Source of the DNA: Flavobacteriales bacterium
GTDB taxonomy: Bacteria > Bacteroidota > Bacteroidia > Flavobacteriales > Parvicellaceae
Direction of reading: 5' to 3'
DNA length: 5,056 bases
Assembly (NCBI GenBank): GCA_014239715.1
Contig: JAAZYJ010000178.1
Span: 1-5,056, forward strand
Part shown: piece by piece, positions 1 through 5,056 of the stretch
Position numbering within the stretch: the stretch's first letter is position 1
Layout of the letters: each line of letters starts with the position of its first letter
Notes under the pieces: generated by a model
Told to the model about the DNA's origin: nothing
What the model saw: only the letters and a program-made list of their open reading frames with translations
Databases searched by the model: none
Made by a program: the position numbers and the translations under genes

Positions 1-256
1 CAAAAGATGCACCCGCTGAATGTTCGATTCCCTGGTCAACAGGTAATATAGAAACATAACCTGTATCGGCAAGTCGTCCGTGACCGTAGATGGCCTGAAG
101 GTTCCTCAAGACCTGATTTGATCGATTGGTTTGAATGAAGCTTCTATCTATAAAGTCGGATCCCGGCAGGTGAACCTGATCTTTTAGAATGGTTGCACAT
201 TTGTGTTCCAGAAGTAGTTCTGCTCTGTCTCCTAGGATTTCTTTTGTATTAGACAT
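1..256 (-). CDS. fbaB: Class I fructose-bisphosphate aldolase, N-terminal part (runs off the left edge)
   Basis: This is the first 85 codons of a cytoplasmic aldolase that interconverts fructose 1,6-bisphosphate with glyceraldehyde 3-phosphate and dihydroxyacetone phosphate, in glycolysis and gluconeogenesis. The translated fragment closely resembles the N-terminus of E. coli FbaB (DhnA-type class I enzyme, about 350 residues) as I recall it. Shared stretches include LPGxDxxDR near residues 30-38, VLRNLQ near 49-54, and the near-invariant LPVDQGIEHSAGASF at 71-85, where Asp74 lies in the conserved DQG motif. The Schiff-base lysine lies beyond the window, so catalytic competence cannot be checked. 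The ATG at 256 is the only sensible start: it gives the usual N-terminal length, and a promoter match sits 27-61 bases upstream. It lies downstream of tamL on the same strand, but the 140-base gap and its own promoter suggest separate transcription. No Shine-Dalgarno sequence is evident, as is usual in Bacteroidota. Confidence 0.95.
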   Translation of the reverse strand, partial: MSNTKEILGDRAELLLEHKCATILKDQVHLPGSDFIDRSFIQTNRSNQVLRNLQAIYGHGRLADTGYVSILPVDQGIEHSAGASF

Positions 257-282
257 ATCTGTTCTAAAAAATTAACGGACTG

Positions 283-317
283 CAAATCTAATAAAAGCAA
301 CTAAGCTTCGAAACAAA
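283..317 (-). promoter_or_regulatory. Predicted Bacteroidota-type promoter for the aldolase gene
   Basis: Read on the minus strand, TTTG (317-314) is followed after 23 bases by TAGATTTG (290-283), a perfect match to the -7 consensus TAnnTTTG. The spacing is at the long end of the accepted 17-23 range. Transcription would start near 276, leaving a leader of about 20 bases before the ATG at 256. This is a motif match only; no transcript data are available. Confidence 0.6.
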
Positions 318-396
318 TATGAGTCAAAGGTGAAATACTTTGTTAAACGAATTGCTGAATTTGCATTTTTGACGACGGGAATTTATTGTGTCTTGA

Positions 397-2916
397 TCAG
401 AACGGATATCCAATTCCCAAAACGACCTGTGGTTTGAAAAACAGTTCGATAGCATCTGTATTTTGGCCAAATACCCACCGGTTTCCTGATCCCAGGGCGG
501 GATTGTAGATGGGAATGGCAAAATCAAATCGGATCAGAAAAAAATCGAGATCCATCCGTAAACCGAGTCCTCCTCCTAACGCTAACTCTTTAGGCACGGA
601 CCTTTTCCAATTAAAATGGCCATTAGTTCTGAGAGAATCTTTATTCATTAACCAGATGTTCCCGGCATCTGCGAACAGTGCCCCTTCGATCCAATCAATA
701 ATATCAAAGCGGATTTCAGCATTGACCTCGAAGCGAATATCTCCTGTTTTGTCAAATGCTCTGGTAGAGTCTAAATAGCCTCCCGGTCCAAGAGTTCTGG
801 CTTTCCAGGCGCGAATGCCATTGGCGCCTCCGGCGTAAAATGCTTTTTCGAAAGGAAGGGCTGCACTGTAATTCTTCTGTGGGACCCCGGCTCCAGCATA
901 TATCCGATAGACGATCTGACTTTTTTTAAAATTCCGGTAATACCTCAGGTCGATGGTACTTTTAACGTATTGGGCAAATTGGGTGTTGAATATTTCGTAT
1001 CCACCTTGCTCGTTCACCTGGGCATTACTTTTTTCAAACCCCCACCTGAACAGGTTTCCCGATTGTTCCAGAGTTGTTTTTACGTAAAAGTTATTTTTCA
1101 ATTGATCTAGGCGCTGGTTGTTGAATTCATAGGAAATTCGGGCAGCTGAAATAATGTGGTCCTGATAGCTTGCTGCCAGGAACCTGTCATTAAGGTCGGT
1201 GATCCTTTGCTGAAATGCTTCGCTTTCGTTGTAAATATTGATCAGTGAAAACTCCGGCCAGTCTATTCTAAGAATATGTCCCGGGACTTCATTGATCACC
1301 GTTGCTCCTAAAAAACTGAAAATGTTTCGTGTAAAGTCCGGCCTCTGCTGAAAGTTGTAAGAAGTGGCAATTTCTGTGTGAGGATTAGTGTGGTAATCAA
1401 GTAATCGTGTAAATCTAAGTAAGTAAGAAGGAATACTCAGAGATGTTCTGGGGCTTAGCTCCAATGTGTTAAAAGAGGATGCAATTCCACTGAGGTTATT
1501 GGATGGGTCATTTTGATCTGTCTGTACGACTGTCTTCTGCGCTTCTAGTCCGCCTGTAAAGCTCACCTGTCCCTTGATCGCCTTTCTAAACAAATTCTTA
1601 TTGGTAAAAACTACACTTCCCTCAACACCCAAAGCTTCACCTGTTCGCGTCCCGTCCGATTCCAGTGTGAATGTTTTGGATTTTGTAGGTTCCAGCTCGA
1701 CAATTGACCGAAGTTGTTCTGAACGGCCATTGGATGTGTCCAGTTCAAAATCTATGTGGATGATCTTGAATAACCCCAGGCCTGACAAGCGCTTAAAGGC
1801 AGACTCTACTTTAGAATGGTTGTAATATTCACCCGGCTTGTAGTCTAATCTTTTGCTAAGCACTTTTGGTTTAATGTTCAACCTGTTCCTGTATAAAAAG
1901 TCCATGCTGTTATACTGTAGCTGTTCGTATTGGGCACTTTGTACTCTCGGATCAAAATTGGTATAAAGGTCTATTGAGCTAACGGTGTATCGTTTGTGCG
2001 AAACCAGCTTTATGGTATCTGTAAACTGGTCTTTACTTTTAATGTTATAGATGTCCATATACAGATCAATTTGTCCTTTAGCTTCCGTGGTGTCGTATTG
2101 GAAATAGATGTATTCCTTATTGAAAAAGTGAAAACCACTGTCTTTAAGGGCGATAGTTATTCTCTCTCTTTCCCGATCGAGCAGGTCCATATCAAATCGA
2201 TCTCCTTCATGGATCAAAGATTTATTTTCTATTGAATTGATGTAATCGTGGATCTCGCCCTGATCGTTTTTCTCAATTTCATGCGTATAGCACTGAATAT
2301 GATACGGTATATTAGCATCTATAACATAATATACGGTAGCTCTGTTTTTATGGGTTACAACGCTATCGCGAACTTCTGCAGCGAAATACCCATTTTTATA
2401 CATGTGTATTTTGATCTGATCATTTGACCGTTGATTAAGTGTGCTGTCGAGTATAATGGGAGCTTCGCCGGCAGATTGAAATAATTCTCCAAGATTTTTT
2501 CTTTTTACCGCCATTTTTTTAAGCTTTAATCGCTTGAGCTTGACACCAGCAATGCTATCTTGTTTTCTGTTTTCGATGCGTTCCTCATTTTTTGCTTCGC
2601 GTTTTAAATTTTTCCGTTTCACCTGTGCATTTAATCGCGCATTAACTCGTTCGATTCGTTTAGGATTTCCCAGATTGTAAACATGCAATCGTAAGCGGAA
2701 TGCGGTCAGGCTATAAACATTGGTTCTTTGCTTAATGATCGCATTGATCTCTGACTCATCAAGCTCACTGCCATTTTGAACAATTACGTTCTTATCAAGC
2801 AGAAGCTCGTGGTTCTGAATTCGCTTGGCCGGATTGCATGACGGAAGCAGGAATACCATTATCGGCAAACAGAAAATACAACAGAAGCGCATTTGCTTGG
2901 TATTAATCAAAGTCAT
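397..2916 (-). CDS. tamL: TamL: Omp85/BamA-TamA family outer-membrane lipoprotein
   Basis: This 839-residue protein is predicted to sit in the outer membrane and, with a TamB-like partner, help insert proteins or move envelope components. It has an N-terminal signal ending in a lipobox-like LPSC, with Cys27 the likely lipidated residue. Next come a short conserved domain (about 30-85), a very basic linker (about 96-141), POTRA-like repeats (about 152-200, 203-290 and 307-413), and a C-terminal 16-strand-type barrel (about 415-839). Barrel landmarks are GGANGIRAW at 696-704 (the TamL form of the Omp85 loop-6 VRGF motif, Arg702), FADAGNIW at 748-755, GLRMDLDFF at 785-793, and a terminal Phe as expected of a BAM recognition signal. 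The length is normal for the family. The start is uncertain: Met9 (base 2892) would give a compact 18-residue signal before the Cys, but Met1 also fits. No tamB lies directly downstream. Family assignment is firm; the function is inferred from the family. Confidence 0.9.
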   Translation of the reverse strand: MTLINTKQMRFCCIFCLPIMVFLLPSCNPAKRIQNHELLLDKNVIVQNGSELDESEINAIIKQRTNVYSLTAFRLRLHVYNLGNPKRIERVNARLNAQVKRKNLKREAKNEERIENRKQDSIAGVKLKRLKLKKMAVKRKNLGELFQSAGEAPIILDSTLNQRSNDQIKIHMYKNGYFAAEVRDSVVTHKNRATVYYVIDANIPYHIQCYTHEIEKNDQGEIHDYINSIENKSLIHEGDRFDMDLLDRERERITIALKDSGFHFFNKEYIYFQYDTTEAKGQIDLYMDIYNIKSKDQFTDTIKLVSHKRYTVSSIDLYTNFDPRVQSAQYEQLQYNSMDFLYRNRLNIKPKVLSKRLDYKPGEYYNHSKVESAFKRLSGLGLFKIIHIDFELDTSNGRSEQLRSIVELEPTKSKTFTLESDGTRTGEALGVEGSVVFTNKNLFRKAIKGQVSFTGGLEAQKTVVQTDQNDPSNNLSGIASSFNTLELSPRTSLSIPSYLLRFTRLLDYHTNPHTEIATSYNFQQRPDFTRNIFSFLGATVINEVPGHILRIDWPEFSLINIYNESEAFQQRITDLNDRFLAASYQDHIISAARISYEFNNQRLDQLKNNFYVKTTLEQSGNLFRWGFEKSNAQVNEQGGYEIFNTQFAQYVKSTIDLRYYRNFKKSQIVYRIYAGAGVPQKNYSAALPFEKAFYAGGANGIRAWKARTLGPGGYLDSTRAFDKTGDIRFEVNAEIRFDIIDWIEGALFADAGNIWLMNKDSLRTNGHFNWKRSVPKELALGGGLGLRMDLDFFLIRFDFAIPIYNPALGSGNRWVFGQNTDAIELFFKPQVVLGIGYPF

Positions 2917-2928
2917 TCCCTACTTTTG
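2897..2928 (+). promoter_or_regulatory. Predicted Bacteroidota-type promoter for the RNA methyltransferase gene
   Basis: TTG (2897-2899) is followed after 21 bases by TACTTTTG (2921-2928), a perfect TAnnTTTG match with canonical spacing. Transcription would start near 2935, giving a leader of about 24 bases before the ATG at 2959. The -33 element lies inside the first codons of tamL on the opposite strand, so the two divergent genes share control DNA. Confidence 0.6.
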
Positions 2929-2936
2929 AATTCGAG

Positions 2937-2944
2937 CAAATATA
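2937..2944 (-). promoter_or_regulatory. Predicted -7 element for tamL
   Basis: The minus strand reads TATATTTG, a perfect match to TAnnTTTG, ending 20 bases before the tamL ATG at 2916. The transcript would start near 2930. No TTG is found at the expected distance upstream, so only half of the promoter is supported. The site faces the methyltransferase promoter, with only 8 bases between the two -7 elements. Confidence 0.45.
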
Positions 2945-2958
2945 CTGATAGCGAATAA

Positions 2959-3645
2959 ATGCTGAGTAATTCTATCATCAAGAAAATAAGGAGTCTTCAA
3001 CAAAAAAAATTCCGGAAGGAGCATGGGGAATTCATTGTAGAAGGGGAAAAGGCAGTTGAAGAGCTATTGGCATCTAAGTTTCGGGTAAAGTCGATCTATT
3101 CAACAGTTCCCTTCGCCTCAGCGGAGTTGATTTCAGAAAAAGAGCTGAAGAGGTTGTCGGCATTTAAGAGTCCGAACAAAGTAATTGCAGTTGCTGAAAC
3201 CATGTCATTCGAAGCTGAGCATGGTACGTCATCGATATTGCTGGATGGTGTGAACGACCCGGGAAATTTGGGTACACTTGTTCGGATCGCTGATTGGTTT
3301 GGTGTTACTCAACTTGTATGTTCATCAAGTGTTGCAGATTGCTATAATCCGAAGGTGGTTCAGGCCGCTATGGGCAGTTTATTTCGCGTAAAGGTCATTT
3401 ACACTGACCTGGTTCAGTTCGTTTCGGAGTCAGAATTGCCAACCTATTCGGCGGTTATGGACGGAGATAGGCCCGATACGGTTAGTGGACCTTTTAACCT
3501 GATCATGGGAAGTGAATCTCATGGGATACGGGATGAGCTGGTTCAATTGTCTGATCAGCGTATTACAATTCCAGGAACAGGTGCTGCTGAATCTTTGAAT
3601 GTTAGTGTTGCTGCTGGTATTTTACTCGATCGATTGACGAATTAA
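2959..3645 (+). CDS. TrmH/SpoU-family RNA 2'-O-methyltransferase
   Basis: This 228-residue protein is a predicted S-adenosylmethionine-dependent methyltransferase that 2'-O-methylates a nucleotide in rRNA or tRNA. An N-terminal substrate-binding domain of the SpoU_sub_bind type is visible (F25, E28 and G29 in the EFIVEGEK stretch). The SPOUT domain follows with all three family motifs. Motif 1 is DGVNDPGNLGTLVRIADWFG (96-115) with Asn103 and Arg109; motif 2 is IMGSESHGI (182-190) with Glu186; motif 3 runs 202-222 with Pro205 and the SLN triad at 212-214. These form the knotted SAM-binding site and dimer interface in the family. The length is slightly short compared with the usual 240-270 residues, but nothing essential is missing. 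The target base cannot be read from sequence, so I do not assign rlmB or trmH. It diverges from tamL and ends tail to tail with the winged-helix gene. The ATG at 2959 follows a good promoter match but no Shine-Dalgarno sequence. Confidence 0.92.
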   Translation: MLSNSIIKKIRSLQQKKFRKEHGEFIVEGEKAVEELLASKFRVKSIYSTVPFASAELISEKELKRLSAFKSPNKVIAVAETMSFEAEHGTSSILLDGVNDPGNLGTLVRIADWFGVTQLVCSSSVADCYNPKVVQAAMGSLFRVKVIYTDLVQFVSESELPTYSAVMDGDRPDTVSGPFNLIMGSESHGIRDELVQLSDQRITIPGTGAAESLNVSVAAGILLDRLTN

Positions 3646-3929
3646 CGATTGCCCAGATATTCTTTAAGCGCCAGAGCATATTGTTCAAACGAATCAATTC
3701 CTTTATCAGCTATTGTGCATGTAGTAAGCGGATAATTGTTTCTGAATGTTTTATCTACAAGGATGTATCCTGCATTTGCCAGCTTAGATATTTGTGCGCT
3801 GAGGTTTCCTCTTGTAGCACCAGTTTCTGTTAATAACATTTTGAACTCTGCAGATGTGATCGAGATCAGGATGGACATAATCTTCAGGCGAAGCTCGTTA
3901 TGTAATAACGGGTCAAGACTTTTAAGCAT
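3642..3929 (-). CDS. Small winged-helix transcriptional regulator (HTH_34 / PF13601-like)
   Basis: This is a 95-residue, single-domain DNA-binding protein. It opens with LDPLLHNELRLKIMSIL (5-21), the typical first helix of this family. The recognition-helix region TRGNLSAQISKLANAGYI follows at 39-56, and then a wing with K60, F62, P67 and T69-T70 in the family's spaced K-F-P-T pattern. The C-terminal helix (80-93) probably dimerises. No ligand- or metal-binding domain is visible, so the signal it responds to is unknown. It is the last gene of a three-gene operon; its ATG overlaps the end of the six-helix membrane gene by 8 bases, implying coupled translation. Its stop overlaps that of the convergent methyltransferase. 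By analogy with similar cassettes it probably controls its own operon, and palindromes in the operon promoter are candidate binding sites; this is inference. The domain assignment comes from recalled family features, without a profile search. Confidence 0.85.
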   Translation of the reverse strand: MLKSLDPLLHNELRLKIMSILISITSAEFKMLLTETGATRGNLSAQISKLANAGYILVDKTFRNNYPLTTCTIADKGIDSFEQYALALKEYLGNR

Positions 3930-4515
3930 TCTGCTCTTTTTTGTAGCGGAATTTCAATACATACCCGGGAATTAAATACCCCGTTATCATACAAGCTCCT
4001 CCAATCAGAAATTGCCATTCATTCTGAAAATAAAGAGCTACGGCTGTTCCTATCCAAAAAGAAATTCCGCCGAGTACAAGCGCTCGTACTTTCATAATTC
4101 TCCCCGAAATAAATGTTCCCATTCCAGCCATCGAAAGTACAAATGGTGCGATAAGGCCCCACTCCTGTATGAGTATCAGATAGGTATAGAATATGAGAGC
4201 TCCAAGGCCCACTCCGCTCCATACGTACGTAAAGTATTTCTCGATTTGATTTTTGACCCTACTTTGTTTGTCTTTTCTCGCATAGTGAATAAAAGAGATG
4301 GTAAAGCCTAAAACGCCGATCACCAACCAACAATAGCCAATAACGTTGGGATTCTTAAAAATCATAAGCGCGTAGGAGATAGCATACCCAAGCAGGATCA
4401 TCCACCCCCAAAGGAGAAAAATAAAACCATTTTCACCTACGTTCTTTCTGACAGATTGAATGGTTTGTTCTATTAATCGAATAGCTTCTTGTTCCGTAAA
4501 TGTCTCTTGTTTCAT
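3922..4515 (-). CDS. Uncharacterised six-helix integral membrane protein
   Basis: The function of this 197-residue inner-membrane protein is not recognised. A soluble amphipathic N-terminus (1-29, with the pattern QEAIRLIEQTIQSVRKN) precedes six predicted transmembrane segments at about 31-52, 58-78, 97-116, 119-138, 144-163 and 167-187. A basic cytoplasmic loop (80-93) follows helix 2, and a short basic tail closes the protein. No catalytic or transporter motif is visible. I recall similar proteins (a short helical lead, then a LLWGW-type first helix) in Bacteroidota beside winged-helix regulators of the same kind, but I know of no assigned role. It sits between a two-helix protein and the regulator, overlapping them by 4 and 8 bases, so the three are almost certainly co-expressed. 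The start is fixed by the ATGA overlap. The A-rich stretch just upstream could serve for ribosome loading, as is common in the phylum. Confidence 0.85.
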   Translation of the reverse strand: MKQETFTEQEAIRLIEQTIQSVRKNVGENGFIFLLWGWMILLGYAISYALMIFKNPNVIGYCWLVIGVLGFTISFIHYARKDKQSRVKNQIEKYFTYVWSGVGLGALIFYTYLILIQEWGLIAPFVLSMAGMGTFISGRIMKVRALVLGGISFWIGTAVALYFQNEWQFLIGGACMITGYLIPGYVLKFRYKKEQNA

Positions 4516-4706
4516 GGTTCTTTTTTTTGTTTTAATAGAACAATGCCATAGGCGGCAAAGCCAACGGCCATTCCCAATAGAGTTCCGGCGGAAACTGAGC
4601 CGAACATCATACCCAATGCTATACCTGCGAACATACAGGCAACGAAGAGATAGTTTCCCAAGTTGTTTTGGAAGCTTAACTTATTTACTTCTTTTTCTTT
4701 TTTCAT
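4512..4706 (-). CDS. Small two-helix membrane protein, first gene of the operon
   Basis: This 64-residue protein is unrecognised by function. A charged N-terminus (MKKEKEVNK) leads into two hydrophobic segments at about 18-36 and 39-57. They are rich in small residues (G28, G32, G36, G41, G45, G49, G54), a glycine-zipper-like pattern that suggests tight helix packing or oligomerisation. A basic KQKKEP tail follows. The positive charge at both ends favours a hairpin with both termini in the cytoplasm. A longer reading from an ATG at 4760 is possible, but it would run through the predicted promoter and add an implausible hydrophobic lead, so the ATG at 4706 is preferred. It overlaps the next gene by an ATGA motif. 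An A8 run lies a few bases before that overlap. It may assemble with the six-helix protein, which is inference from gene order only. Confidence 0.8.
   Translation of the reverse strand: MKKEKEVNKLSFQNNLGNYLFVACMFAGIALGMMFGSVSAGTLLGMAVGFAAYGIVLLKQKKEP
4521..4528 (-). other. A8 run before the ATGA overlap: possible slippage site
   Basis: On the minus strand, the codons CAA AAA AAA GAA CCA TGA end the 64-residue gene, with eight consecutive A residues. A -1 ribosomal slip, or one extra A added by RNA polymerase, would move reading into the frame of the downstream ATG with no intervening stop. This would fuse the two membrane proteins. It is seen as a sequence property only; no evidence of use. 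Confidence 0.3.
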
Positions 4707-4712
4707 ATGTAT

Positions 4713-4725
4713 TAGTTGTAAACTA
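4713..4725. repeat. Short inverted repeat at the predicted transcription start
   Basis: TAGTT (4713-4717), GTA, then AACTA (4721-4725) form perfect 5-base arms around a 3-base centre. It covers the predicted start near 4723. This could be a second operator, but arms of this size can arise by chance in such AT-rich DNA, and its sequence is unlike the larger palindrome. Confidence 0.25.
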
Positions 4726-4729
4726 GATG

Positions 4730-4761
4730 CTAATATAAATAAGTTTATAATATAAACCAAA
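4730..4761 (-). promoter_or_regulatory. Predicted promoter of the membrane-protein/regulator operon
   Basis: Read on the minus strand, TTTG (4761-4758) is followed after 20 bases by TATATTAG (4737-4730), one mismatch from TAnnTTTG at canonical spacing. Transcription would begin near 4723, about 17 bases before the ATG at 4706. The flanking DNA is extremely AT-rich. This site supports the shorter start for the first gene. Confidence 0.5.
4743..4757. repeat. Perfect 15-base palindrome in the promoter spacer: candidate operator
   Basis: GTTTATA (4743-4749), a central A, then TATAAAC (4751-4757) form perfect 7-base arms. The palindrome fills most of the spacer between the predicted -33 and -7 elements. 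A dimeric regulator bound here would block RNA polymerase, and the operon's own winged-helix protein is the obvious candidate. Its AT-only core and lack of a following T tract make it a poor terminator. Confidence 0.45.
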
Positions 4762-4796
4762 TAAATTTAAATGTAATTTTGTATTTCACTTGACGA

Positions 4797-5056
4797 TCAA
4801 AGGGTCGTATCAGTTATTGCGTCCATGCAGTTTTTACCATCAATTGCAGCAGAAACGATCCCTCCAGCATATCCGGCCCCTTCAGCACATGGGTATAGCC
4901 CTTTAATGCGGATGTGTTCAAAGGTATCTTTGTTTCTCGGCACTCTGATCGGGGACGAGGTCCTTGATTCCGGGGCATGCAAGATGGCTTCGTTGGTCAA
5001 ATAGCCTTTCATGCTTTTACCGAAAGAGTGCATTGCCTTTTGCAGGCTGTCGACGA
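4797..5056 (-). CDS. FAD-dependent oxidoreductase (COG2509-like), C-terminal part (runs off the right edge)
   Basis: These are the last 85 codons of a flavoprotein of about 500-550 residues in the family; its start lies beyond the window. In-frame coding continues upstream of the first internal Met (base 5033) to the window edge, so that Met is not the start. Two conserved C-terminal motifs are visible: RTSSPIR (fragment residues 31-37), and GLYPCAEGAGYAGGIVSAA (52-70), the flavin-contacting segment that is usually PCGEGAGYAGGI. Here the first Gly of that segment is Ala57, a conservative change. The family is annotated as NAD(P)/FAD-dependent dehydrogenases, and its physiological substrate is generally unknown. 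The N-terminal dinucleotide-binding motif cannot be checked. The 90-base gap to the next minus-strand gene holds a separate promoter, and no clear hairpin terminator follows the stop, so some read-through into the small operon is possible. Confidence 0.88.
   Translation of the reverse strand, partial: VDSLQKAMHSFGKSMKGYLTNEAILHAPESRTSSPIRVPRNKDTFEHIRIKGLYPCAEGAGYAGGIVSAAIDGKNCMDAITDTTL

Noticed and set aside
330..396. Possible intrinsic terminator after tamL
   Set aside because: Only weak partial complementarity was seen, with no stable GC-rich stem followed by a T tract on the minus strand.
324..527. 67-codon minus-strand open frame across the 3' end of tamL
   Set aside because: It overlaps the conserved terminal barrel strands of tamL in another frame and has no recognisable protein features.
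509..778. Plus-strand open frame of 89 codons inside tamL, with similar ones at 1574-1825 and 1996-2235
   Set aside because: These are antisense to well-conserved tamL regions, with no promoter-like sequence or protein motif noted; treated as chance open frames.
3002..3009. A8 run early in the RNA methyltransferase gene, considered as a phase-variation tract
   Set aside because: It encodes an ordinary Gln-Lys-Lys stretch, and eight A residues is short for phase variation. A slip here would simply truncate a housekeeping enzyme, and no alternative product is evident.
3631..3651. Two copies of CGATTG (3631-3636 and 3646-3651) at the convergent gene junction
   Set aside because: Six-base repeats are too short to support an attachment site or regulatory element, and both lie in coding sequence.
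4012..4311. Plus-strand open frame of 99 codons opposite the six-helix membrane gene
   Set aside because: Its sequence lacks domain-like character and it is antisense to a clear membrane protein in a coupled operon.
4512..4760. Longer 82-residue version of the small membrane protein starting at 4760
   Set aside because: The extra 18 residues would be encoded by very AT-rich DNA containing the predicted promoter and palindrome. The internal start at 4706 gives a normal charged N-terminus with a short leader.

Overview
The window looks like chromosomal DNA of a member of the Bacteroidota, probably a marine or environmental Cytophagales-like lineage (the phylum is well supported, the finer placement is a guess). 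Three things point there: a TamL-type outer-membrane lipoprotein, a family typical of this phylum; upstream sites matching the Bacteroidota promoter consensus (TTG/TTTG, about 17-23 bases, TAnnTTTG); and starts with little or no Shine-Dalgarno sequence. No RNA genes, insertion sequences, CRISPR arrays or phage genes were seen.

Layout from left to right. Bases 1-256 (minus strand) hold the first 85 codons of a class I fructose-bisphosphate aldolase (fbaB), with a promoter in the 140-base gap behind it. Bases 397-2916 (minus) encode TamL, an Omp85-family lipoprotein. A 42-base gap separates it from a divergent TrmH/SpoU-family RNA methyltransferase (2959-3645, plus), and promoters for both genes appear to overlap in that gap. 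The methyltransferase ends tail to tail with a minus-strand operon, and the two opposing stop codons share the tetramer TTAA.

The minus-strand operon (transcribed from about 4723 down to 3642) encodes a 64-residue two-helix membrane protein, a 197-residue six-helix membrane protein and a 95-residue winged-helix regulator. The genes overlap by 4 and 8 bases, so they are probably translated in a coupled way. The promoter region carries a perfect 15-base palindrome between its two core elements and a smaller inverted repeat at the predicted transcription start. Both are candidate operators for the regulator. At the right edge, 4797-5056 (minus) is the C-terminal end of a COG2509-like FAD-dependent oxidoreductase.

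Most of the window is housekeeping: glycolysis/gluconeogenesis, outer-membrane assembly, RNA modification and a flavoenzyme. The least understood part is the small-membrane-protein/regulator cassette. It also has a run of eight A residues just before the first overlap, where a -1 slip would fuse the two membrane proteins. No clear intrinsic terminator was seen anywhere.
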